From Cyanobacteria bacterium UBA5018 (lineage in GTDB: Bacteria > Cyanobacteriota > Cyanobacteriia > PCC-6307 > Cyanobiaceae), in the NCBI GenBank assembly GCA_002396505.1, contig DGYA01000010.1:1-13751 (forward strand): 13,751 nucleotides of DNA, given 5' to 3'. The notes under the pieces were generated by a model that was given only the letters and a program-made list of their open reading frames with translations, did not search any database and was not told where the DNA came from. This document shows positions 6,744 through 12,659 of this stretch, in pieces; positions within the stretch are counted from its first letter, which is position 1, and every line of letters begins with the position of its first letter. The translations under genes and the position numbers were made by a program.

Positions 6744-7800
6744 ACAGCTCGGTGAGCAGCGCTTCTCGACTACCAGCCGCAGGCACATAGCCATAGTCCC
6801 AACGCACCAATGGCGGCAAAGACATCAAAATTGACTCGGTGCGGCCGTTGGTTTGCAGGCCAAAAATGGTGCCGCGATCGAATACCAGATTGAACTCCAC
6901 ATAGCGGCCACGGCGGTAGAGCTGGAAATCCCGCTCCCGGGTGCCAAAGGGAGTGAACTGGCGCTTCTCCACAATTGGCGTATAGGCGGGCAGGAAGGCG
7001 TTACCGCAGGCGCTGGCCAGCTGGAACAGCTGCTCCCAGCCGTGGCTCACCTGGCCCAGGGCCTGGCCGGCCGCTGCCGCCGGCCCCTGGGGATCCTGGC
7101 CCCGATAGAGCACTCCAGAGGGGTCTTGGTAGTCATAGAAAATGCCGCCTACGCCGCGGGTCTCACCGCGGTGCTTGAGGTAGAAGTATTCATCACACCA
7201 GGGCTTGAATACCTGGTAGTAAAGGGGATTAACGCTATCGCAAGCCGCCTTGATAGTGCGGTGGAAGTGCTGGGCATCCTCCAAAAATGGGTAGTAGGGG
7301 GTGAGGTCTGCGCCACCGCCAAACCACCAAACCGGGCCAGCCTCGAAGTAGCGATAGTTGAGGTGAATCGTGGGGATGTAGGGATTGCGCGGGTGCAGCA
7401 CCATCGAGGTGCCAGTGGCAAACCAGCGGTGGCCCTTGGCTTCTGGGCGCTGGCTGAGAATTGAGGGGGGCAGCTGGTCGCCCTCCACCTCGGAGAAATT
7501 GACGCCGCCCTGCTCAAAGATGCGGCCCTGCTTGAGCACCCGCGAGCGACCGCCGCCACCCTCCGGCCGCTCCCAGCTCTCCTCCTGAAAGCGACCGATG
7601 CCATCGAGCCGCTCCAGGCCGGCGCACATCGAATCCTGCAGCCCCATCAACAGGGCCTTGGCCCGGGCGCGGGAATCGGCCGGCGGGCGCTCCAACAGAG
7701 GTGTCGGCGGCTGGGTCTCGGCCGGCGGGCGCGGGTTGGCGGTGCCATTGCCCGCATCTCTAGCGAGCACACGCTTGAGCAGGGCGTTCCACATCAGCAT
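6670..7800 (-). CDS. hemF: Oxygen-dependent coproporphyrinogen III oxidase
   Basis: This is the aerobic enzyme converting coproporphyrinogen III to protoporphyrinogen IX for haem and chlorophyll synthesis, normally a soluble dimer. Characteristic blocks appear in order on the minus strand: GGVNFSEVEG, GTSMVLHPRNPYIPTIHLNY, WWFGGGADLTPYY, WCDEYFYLKHRGETRGVGG, FTPFGTRERDFQLYRRGRYV, FNLVFDRGTIFGLQTNGRTE and SLPPLVRWDYGY. Start choice is uncertain: ATG 7800 gives 376 aa and ATG 7794 gives 374 aa, while an upstream in-frame ATG at 7935 would add a low-similarity 45-residue leader. The C-terminus extends about 15 residues beyond the usual end (after RPQNWL), and this extension overlaps the 3' end of the amidase-like gene. 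mrp lies divergently upstream. Confidence 0.96.
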   Translation of the reverse strand: MLMWNALLKRVLARDAGNGTANPRPPAETQPPTPLLERPPADSRARAKALLMGLQDSMCAGLERLDGIGRFQEESWERPEGGGGRSRVLKQGRIFEQGGVNFSEVEGDQLPPSILSQRPEAKGHRWFATGTSMVLHPRNPYIPTIHLNYRYFEAGPVWWFGGGADLTPYYPFLEDAQHFHRTIKAACDSVNPLYYQVFKPWCDEYFYLKHRGETRGVGGIFYDYQDPSGVLYRGQDPQGPAAAAGQALGQVSHGWEQLFQLASACGNAFLPAYTPIVEKRQFTPFGTRERDFQLYRRGRYVEFNLVFDRGTIFGLQTNGRTESILMSLPPLVRWDYGYVPAAGSREALLTELFTRPQNWLEDDSLEGRCAPHQAVR

Positions 7801-8031
7801 CGCTGCCGCTACCAGCGGGGCAATAGACCTTTTTACCTTTTCAGGCGGGCATACCGCCGCACAAGGCCCACGGAAGCTCTGTAAAGCCTGGAAGCCTCTG
7901 AAATTTGGCAGCCCCTGAAGCCCGACAGCCGCCAAAGCCCGGAAAGGGGTGCCCCAGCCGTGCCGCCGCCTTCTAAAGCTGGCAGCCCAACAGCCCTGCC
8001 TAGGATTGCAGGCTTGTGCAGCCGTTGCGGA
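7801..8031. promoter_or_regulatory. Divergent hemF-mrp promoter region (unresolved)
   Basis: These 231 bases separate the two divergent starts and must drive both genes unless hemF starts further upstream. An inverted repeat GGCGG-GCATA-CCGCC (7844-7858) lies about 45-60 bases before the hemF start. For mrp a TAGGAT at 8001-8006 is a possible -10 box without a good -35. No exact transcription start can be claimed. Confidence 0.3.
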
Positions 8032-9180
8032 ATGAGCGCCCAGGACCAGGCCTCCCTCGATCAGGTACTGGCCGCCCTTGGGGCGATCAGCGATTCAGGC
8101 AGTGGCCGCGGCCTGGTGGAGCTCGGCTGGATCCAGGAGCCTCGGCTGCAGGGGGATCGAGCCCTGTTCCGCCTGGCCCTGCCAGGTTTTGCCCAGAGCC
8201 AGCGCGATCGGATTGCCGCCGAAGCCCGCAGCGCGCTGCTGGGCCTGCCGGGCATCAATGACCTGCAGATCGAAGTGGCCCAACCGAACGCCTCCCACCA
8301 CCAGGGGGCACCCATCGGCGCGGGTGGTCACGGCGCTGGCGGCCATGGCGCTGGTGGACATGGCGCTGGTGGGCACGGCCAAGGGCCTGAACGCCAGCCG
8401 ATTCCAGGGGTGAGGCAGGTGATCGCCGTGAGCAGCGGCAAGGGCGGCGTGGGCAAGAGCACCGTGGCCGTCAACCTGGCCTGCGCCCTGGCCGCTGCGG
8501 GCCTGCGGGTGGGCCTGCTAGATGCCGACATCTACGGCCCCAATGCCCCCACCATGCTTGGGGTGGCCGACCGCAGCCCAGAGGTGAGTGGCGAAGGAGC
8601 TGCCCAGGTGCTGCGGCCGATCGAGACCTGCGGCATCGCCATGGTGTCTATGGGGCTGCTGATCGCCGAAAACCAACCGGTGATTTGGCGCGGTCCGATG
8701 CTCAATGGCATCATCCGCCAGTTTCTGTATCAGGTGGACTGGGGCGAGCGAGATCTGGTTGTGGTCGACCTGCCGCCCGGCACCGGCGACGCCCAGCTGA
8801 GCCTGGCCCAGGCGGTGCCCATGGCCGGCGTGCTGATCGTCACCACCCCCCAGCAGGTGTCCCTGCAGGACGCCCGCCGCGGCCTGGCGATGTTCCTGCA
8901 GATGGGCGTACCGGTGCTCGGCGTGGTGGAGAACATGAGCGGCTTCATCCCCCCCGACGCCCCGGAGAAGCGCTACGCGATTTTCGGCAGCGGCGGGGGC
9001 GCCCGGCTGGCGGCAGAAGCCGGGGTTCCCCTGCTGGCCGAACTGCCCCTGGAAATGCTGGTGCGCGAGGGCGGTGACCGCGGCCAACCGGTGGTGCTTG
9101 CCCAGCCCGCCACGGCAACCGCCCGGGCCTTCATGGCCCTGGCCGAGCGGATCCGCTCCAGTCATCTGCAGCCGGCCTGA
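8032..9180 (+). CDS. mrp: Mrp/ApbC/HCF101-type P-loop ATPase for Fe-S clusters
   Basis: The 382-aa product has an N-terminal MIP18/DUF59 domain (about 5-85), a histidine/glycine repeat linker (96-115) and a ParA-like ATPase domain. Visible motifs are SSGKGGVGKST (134-144, deviant Walker A), DADIYGPNAPTMLG (164-177), WRGPML, DLPPGTGDAQLS (246-257) and VVENMSGFIPPDAP. Members bind and transfer 4Fe-4S clusters; plant HCF101 serves photosystem I and related proteins. The CxxC pair found after ENMS in E. coli Mrp is replaced here by PPDA, and the protein has only two cysteines (151 and 200), a state I recall for cyanobacterial members. I chose ATG 8032 because it begins the DUF59 domain; an upstream in-frame ATG at 7960 adds a non-conserved-looking leader. 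rodA follows after five bases. Confidence 0.93.
   Translation: MSAQDQASLDQVLAALGAISDSGSGRGLVELGWIQEPRLQGDRALFRLALPGFAQSQRDRIAAEARSALLGLPGINDLQIEVAQPNASHHQGAPIGAGGHGAGGHGAGGHGAGGHGQGPERQPIPGVRQVIAVSSGKGGVGKSTVAVNLACALAAAGLRVGLLDADIYGPNAPTMLGVADRSPEVSGEGAAQVLRPIETCGIAMVSMGLLIAENQPVIWRGPMLNGIIRQFLYQVDWGERDLVVVDLPPGTGDAQLSLAQAVPMAGVLIVTTPQQVSLQDARRGLAMFLQMGVPVLGVVENMSGFIPPDAPEKRYAIFGSGGGARLAAEAGVPLLAELPLEMLVREGGDRGQPVVLAQPATATARAFMALAERIRSSHLQPA
8317..8376 (+). repeat. Four 15-bp tandem units encoding GAGGH in Mrp
   Basis: Four consecutive 15-base units, each encoding Gly-Ala-Gly-Gly-His, form the linker between the two Mrp domains (residues 96-115). Codons differ at third positions (GGT/GGC/GGA/GGG and CAC/CAT), so the repeat is kept at protein level rather than being a fresh duplication. 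Confidence 0.9.
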
Positions 9181-9185
9181 TCCCC

Positions 9186-10460
9186 ATGCTCGGCATGCCG
9201 AGACGCAGCAAGAGCGTCTTCTCCGGCGATGGCAAGACGCGGCGCCAGCCCTTTGGGGACACCGATCTAATGCTTTGGGGCATCCCCCTGCTGATGGTGT
9301 TCATCGCCGGCATCTTGATCGCCAGCACCCAGCGCCAGGTGCGCTACACCGACTGGTATCAGCACTGGATCACCGGCGCCGTTGGCATGGCCATAGCGCT
9401 GCTGCTGGCCCGCCTACCCATAGAGCGGTTGATCCGCCTGCAGTTGCCGATCTACGGGGCGATGGTGATCAGCTTGATCGCCGTGCGCATCGTCGGCACC
9501 AGCGCCCTGGGGGCCCAGAGCTGGATCAACATCGGCGGCTTCTACGTGCAGCCCTCGGAATTCGCCAAGCTCGGCGCCGTGTTGCTGCTGGCGATCGTGC
9601 TCAGTCGCCACCCGGTGGAGCGGCCCATAGACCTGCTGCGACCGATCGCCCTGATCGGCCTGCCCTGGCTGCTGGTGTTCGTGCAGCCGGATCTCGGCAG
9701 CTCCCTGGTGTTCGGATCGATCCTGCTGGCGATGCTGTTCTGGTCTGGCATGCCAGGCATCTGGGTGGTGCTGCTGCTCTCGCCCCTGGTGAGCGCCATC
9801 GCCGCCGGCACCCTGCCCTGGCTGCTGATCGCTTGGCTGCCGCTGGTGGGCTGGTGGGCCTACAAGTCCCTGCCCTGGAAACGCACCGCCGCCGCTGTGG
9901 CCCTGGCGGTGCAACTGGTATTTGCCTTGGGCACCCCCTGGCTATGGCAGCACGGGCTGCTGCCCCACCAGCGCGCTCGCCTCACCCTGTTTCTCGACCC
10001 CGGCCAAGACCCCCTCGGCGGTGGCTATCACCTGATCCAGAGCATGGTGGGCATCGGCAGCGGCGAAATTTGGGGCACGGGCCTGCTCAACGGCTCGCTC
10101 ACCAAACTGCGCTTCATCCCGGAACAGCACACCGACTTCATCTTCAGTGCCCTGGGGGAAGAGACGGGCTTCATCGGCTCGGTGCTGGCGGTGGCGGGCT
10201 ACGCGCTGCTGATGTGGCGGCTGCTGCAGATCGCCGGGCGCGCGCGCAGCGACTACGAGTCTTTGCTGGTGGTGGGCATCGGGGCCATGCTGATGTTCCA
10301 GGTGGTAGTGAACATCAACATGACCATTGGCCTGGGGCCGATCACGGGCATTCCGCTGCCCTTCCTTAGCTACGGCCGCTCGGCGATGATCATGAACTTC
10401 ATGGCCCTGGGGCTGTGTGCCGCCGTGGGGCGGCGCGGTCGCAGCGGCCGACCCTGGTGA
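9186..10460 (+). CDS. rodA: RodA, SEDS-family peptidoglycan glycosyltransferase
   Basis: The 424-aa polytopic membrane protein is a SEDS lipid-II polymerase that elongates the side wall together with a class B PBP and MreB. Diagnostic blocks: GAQSWINIGGFYVQPSEFAK (109-128), VQPDLGSS (166-173), FLDPGQDPLGGGYHLIQS (269-286), IPEQHTDFIFSALGEE (311-326) and GIPLPFLSYG (388-397), the last being RodA-like rather than FtsW-like. About ten hydrophobic segments alternate with short loops, and the length fits the family. It starts five bases after the mrp stop, so the two are very probably cotranscribed. An in-frame ATG three codons later is an alternative start; no Shine-Dalgarno discriminates. After the stop comes the 17/18-bp tandem repeat that leads into the histidine kinase gene. 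Confidence 0.95.
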   Translation: MLGMPRRSKSVFSGDGKTRRQPFGDTDLMLWGIPLLMVFIAGILIASTQRQVRYTDWYQHWITGAVGMAIALLLARLPIERLIRLQLPIYGAMVISLIAVRIVGTSALGAQSWINIGGFYVQPSEFAKLGAVLLLAIVLSRHPVERPIDLLRPIALIGLPWLLVFVQPDLGSSLVFGSILLAMLFWSGMPGIWVVLLLSPLVSAIAAGTLPWLLIAWLPLVGWWAYKSLPWKRTAAAVALAVQLVFALGTPWLWQHGLLPHQRARLTLFLDPGQDPLGGGYHLIQSMVGIGSGEIWGTGLLNGSLTKLRFIPEQHTDFIFSALGEETGFIGSVLAVAGYALLMWRLLQIAGRARSDYESLLVVGIGAMLMFQVVVNINMTIGLGPITGIPLPFLSYGRSAMIMNFMALGLCAAVGRRGRSGRPW

Positions 10461-10492
10461 TTGCCGCACCATGCTCATCCCCAGGGCATCTT

Positions 10493-10583
10493 CAGCCACA
10501 GACCATGGTGAGCCCCCAAAAGATGGTGAGCCACCAAAAGATGGTGAGCCACAAAACTTGGTGAGCCACAAAACATGGTGACC
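10493..10583 (+). repeat. 17/18-bp tandem repeat ending at the histidine kinase start
   Basis: A partial unit (AGCCACAGACC, ending at 10504) is followed by ATGGTGAGCCCCCAAAAG (10505-10522), ATGGTGAGCCACCAAAAG (10523-10540), ATGGTGAGCCACAAAAC (10541-10557), TTGGTGAGCCACAAAAC (10558-10574) and the truncated unit ATGGTGACC (10575-10583). The ATG of the last unit is the start codon of the kinase gene. Unit length changes from 18 to 17 bases, so successive ATG/TTG triplets fall in different frames. Confidence 0.92.
10505..10564 (+). CDS. Possible 19-codon leader ORF made of the tandem repeat
   Basis: ATG at 10505 opens a frame reading MVSPQKMVSHQKMVSHKTW and stopping at TGA 10562-10564, ten bases before the kinase ATG. 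The in-frame ATGs at 10523 and 10541 belong to the next repeat units. No Shine-Dalgarno is visible. The ORF may simply be a by-product of the repeat; translation and coupling to the kinase are speculation. Confidence 0.25.
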   Translation: MVSPQKMVSHQKMVSHKTW

Positions 10584-11996
10584 AAGGGGCCGGACCTGGC
10601 CGAGCTGAGGAACCTGCTGATCGCGGAGGTGTTGCCAGGCCAAAGCAATGACGATGCGGCCCGCCGCCTGTGGTGGGCGGCCCTGGCCACCCTCCAGGAA
10701 GATTTTTTGCTGCCAGCCACGGCAGATCCGAGCCAGGAGCCCCTGGCGGGAGTCTGGTTGGCGGCTCCCCTACCGGCCCTGTATGAACCAGCCCTGCTGG
10801 AACGCCTGCAGGGCTGGGTGTGGGCCCCTCCCCAGCAGCTGCAGGCCCTGCTGCCCACCGGAGGGGGACTGCTGCCCAGCCAGCGACTGGAAGCGGTGGC
10901 AGGGGGCGGCCTCCGTAGCCTCGACCTGCGCCAGGGCGACGGCACCGATCCCCTACTGCTACTGATAACGCCAAACCTGCAGGTGGCCCTCTGCCTCGAT
11001 GGTGGAGCAGAAGCGCGGCGACTGGTGGTGCGCTTTGAGCCAGAGGTACTGGGGGCAGCCCTGGGACTGATCGATGCCCGGCTGCGCCAGGAGGCCCCCG
11101 AGGAGGCCGAGTTACTGCGACGCAATCTGCAGCAACTCGGCCCGCTGCACAGCAACCCGAACCTGGGACAGCAGTTCTGGCCGCGGCTGGCCGAGCGCCT
11201 AGCGGCCATGGCCCCCAGCTTGACCCTGCGCCCCCTGGTGCAGGGCGGCGGTACCGAGAGCGCCCACCAGCGCCAGCAGAATGGGCGCGCCGTCAGCGGC
11301 GAACTGGCCCTGCTGGAGGCGCTCACCCACGAGGTGCGCACCCCCCTGGCCACCATCCGCACCCTGATCCGCTCGCTGCTGCGCCGCCATGACCTACCAG
11401 CGGTGGTGCAGCAGCGCCTGGAACATATCGACGGCGAGTGCAGCGAGCAAATCGACCGCTTTGGGCTGATCTTCCTCGCCGCTGAACTGCAGCGCGAGCC
11501 CGAAAACGCCGACCAGCAGCCACCGCCCCTGAAGGCCACCGACCTGGCCCGCACCGACCTGAGCGCCCTGCTGGGGCAATTTCAGGAGTTGTGGCAGCGG
11601 CAACTGGCCCGACGGGGCCTGGAACTGGTGCTCGAAATCGGCGCGGAACTGCCAGCGGTGCTCAGTGATCCGCTGCGGCTGGAAACGATGCTGGGGGGCC
11701 TGATCGATCGCTTCAGCCGCAGCCTGCCCGCCGGCAGCACGGTGACCGTGAGCCTGCAACCGGCGGGCGCAAGGCTGAAACTGCATCTGGCCAGCAGTGT
11801 TAAGGCCCGCAGACCAGGCCAGGGCGAGCAGCGAGACCGCCATCGCCAGCTGGTGGGTCCAGTGCTCAGCTGGGACCCCAGCACCGGCAGCTTGCAACTC
11901 AGCCGCCAGGCCACCCAGCGACTGTTCGCCAGGCTGGGGGGGCGGCTGACGGAGCGGGGGGAGAGTGGCCTGACCGTATTTTTTCCCATCTGCTGA
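10575..11996 (+). CDS. Sensor histidine kinase, Hik2/chloroplast-sensor-kinase-like
   Basis: The 473-aa product has no membrane segment. An N-terminal sensor region of about 220 residues includes DPLLLLITPNLQVALCL (125-141), consistent in position with a GAF-like fold. A HisKA dimerisation domain follows, with the H-box ALTHEVRTPLATIRTLIR and phosphoacceptor His252. The C-terminal ATPase domain is degenerate: the N-box region reads LRLETMLGGLIDRFSRSLP (368-385) without the usual asparagine, and classic G boxes are missing. The H-box and this LIDRF-SRSLP pattern resemble, from memory, the cyanobacterial Hik2 kinase related to the plant chloroplast sensor kinase, which reports photosynthetic redox state; this is inference. 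Cysteines are 140, 289 and 473. psaD follows 162 bases downstream. ATG 10575 is the only in-frame ATG after the preceding stop (GTG 10578 is an alternative). Confidence 0.85.
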   Translation: MVTKGPDLAELRNLLIAEVLPGQSNDDAARRLWWAALATLQEDFLLPATADPSQEPLAGVWLAAPLPALYEPALLERLQGWVWAPPQQLQALLPTGGGLLPSQRLEAVAGGGLRSLDLRQGDGTDPLLLLITPNLQVALCLDGGAEARRLVVRFEPEVLGAALGLIDARLRQEAPEEAELLRRNLQQLGPLHSNPNLGQQFWPRLAERLAAMAPSLTLRPLVQGGGTESAHQRQQNGRAVSGELALLEALTHEVRTPLATIRTLIRSLLRRHDLPAVVQQRLEHIDGECSEQIDRFGLIFLAAELQREPENADQQPPPLKATDLARTDLSALLGQFQELWQRQLARRGLELVLEIGAELPAVLSDPLRLETMLGGLIDRFSRSLPAGSTVTVSLQPAGARLKLHLASSVKARRPGQGEQRDRHRQLVGPVLSWDPSTGSLQLSRQATQRLFARLGGRLTERGESGLTVFFPIC

Positions 11997-12158
11997 ACCA
12001 GACCCTGGGCTCAGCCGAGTTGACGCCGGAGCCAGCGGCCGGACCCAGCGTTTGTTGACGGGTGTGAAGAGTGGTGCGCAGCTCCCGGAAGGCCTGAAAA
12101 CACGGTGCTAGCTTCCGCTGGAAACGGTCCGCCGACATCCCCCTCTCCAGGAAAAGTC
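11997..12158 (+). promoter_or_regulatory. psaD leader and promoter region
   Basis: These 162 bases between the kinase stop and psaD contain TTGACG (12055-12060), a possible -35 box, and TGCTAGCTT (12107-12115), a possible extended -10-like element; the two are too far apart to form one standard promoter. The Shine-Dalgarno AGGA (12149-12152) sits 6 bases before the psaD ATG, stronger than at most genes here. No terminator for the kinase gene was seen, so read-through into psaD is possible. Confidence 0.35.
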
Positions 12159-12590
12159 ATGACAGCAACGGCGCTCAGCGGTCAACTCCCGAAGTACATC
12201 GGCAGCACAGGTGGCCTGCTGAACTCCGCTGAGACTGAAGAGAAATACGCGATCACCTGGACCAGCTCCAAGGCCCAAGCCTTTGAGTTGCCCACCGGTG
12301 GCGCCGCCGAAATGAACGAAGGCGAAAACATTCTCTATTTCGCCCGCAAGGAGCAGTGCCTTGCCCTCGGCACCCAGTTGCGCACCAAGTTCAAGCCCAG
12401 GATCGAGGATTACAAGATCTACCGGATCTTCCCCGGTGGTGACACCGAGTTCCTGCACCCCAAAGATGGCGTGTTCCCCGAGAAAGTGAACGAAGGCCGT
12501 CAAATCGTCGGTCACAACCCCCGCAGCATTGGCGCCAACGTCAATCCAGCCACCCTCAAGTTCACCGGCAAGAACCCCTTTGATTCCTGA
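12159..12590 (+). CDS. psaD: Photosystem I reaction centre subunit II (PsaD)
   Basis: The 143-aa product is the stromal/cytoplasmic-side photosystem I subunit that helps dock ferredoxin and stabilises PsaC. Recognisable segments in order are TALSGQLPKYIGSTGGLL, EEKYAITWTSSKAQAFELPT, GENILYFARKEQCLALGTQL, KPRIEDYKIYRIFPGGD, FLHPKDGVFPEKVNEGR and VGHNPRSIGAN. Length is normal for a cyanobacterial PsaD. An in-frame ATG at 12105 would add 18 residues not found in the family, whereas ATG 12159 begins with the usual MTATALSGQ and has a good AGGA ribosome site. A strong terminator follows 28 bases after the stop, so psaD mRNA probably ends there. The gene lies between the Hik2-like kinase and trpE, all in the same direction. 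Confidence 0.98.
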   Translation: MTATALSGQLPKYIGSTGGLLNSAETEEKYAITWTSSKAQAFELPTGGAAEMNEGENILYFARKEQCLALGTQLRTKFKPRIEDYKIYRIFPGGDTEFLHPKDGVFPEKVNEGRQIVGHNPRSIGANVNPATLKFTGKNPFDS

Positions 12591-12618
12591 GGGTATTCTC
12601 TCCAGTACCTACTAGAGG

Positions 12619-12643
12619 CGGGGCGTTCAGCCCCGTTTTTTTT
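12619..12643 (+). terminator. Intrinsic terminator after psaD
   Basis: CGGGGC (12619-12624) pairs perfectly with GCCCCG (12630-12635) around the loop GTTCA, followed at once by eight T (12636-12643). This is a textbook rho-independent terminator, placed 28 bases after the psaD stop and only 16 bases before the trpE start codon. Confidence 0.95.
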
Positions 12644-12659
12644 GCCCATCAGCCCGCCG

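Noticed and set aside
6853..7464. 203-codon plus-strand frame opposite hemF
   Set aside because: It mirrors highly conserved hemF codons and has no start signal or domain.
8517..9165. Minus-strand frame of 215 codons opposite mrp
   Set aside because: Histidine/glutamine/glycine-rich shadow of the P-loop ATPase gene with no independent support.
9074..10369. 431-codon plus-strand frame overlapping rodA
   Set aside because: Arg/Pro/Ala/His-rich translation in another frame of rodA, whose SEDS motifs are unmistakable.
10493..10583. CRISPR-like array
   Set aside because: Units are only 17-18 bases and directly adjacent without spacers, and no cas genes are nearby.
10475..11554. 359-codon minus-strand frame opposite the histidine kinase and the tandem repeat
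   Set aside because: Serine/arginine-rich shadow; the repeat merely gives it a repetitive end. The kinase frame has a valid H-box.
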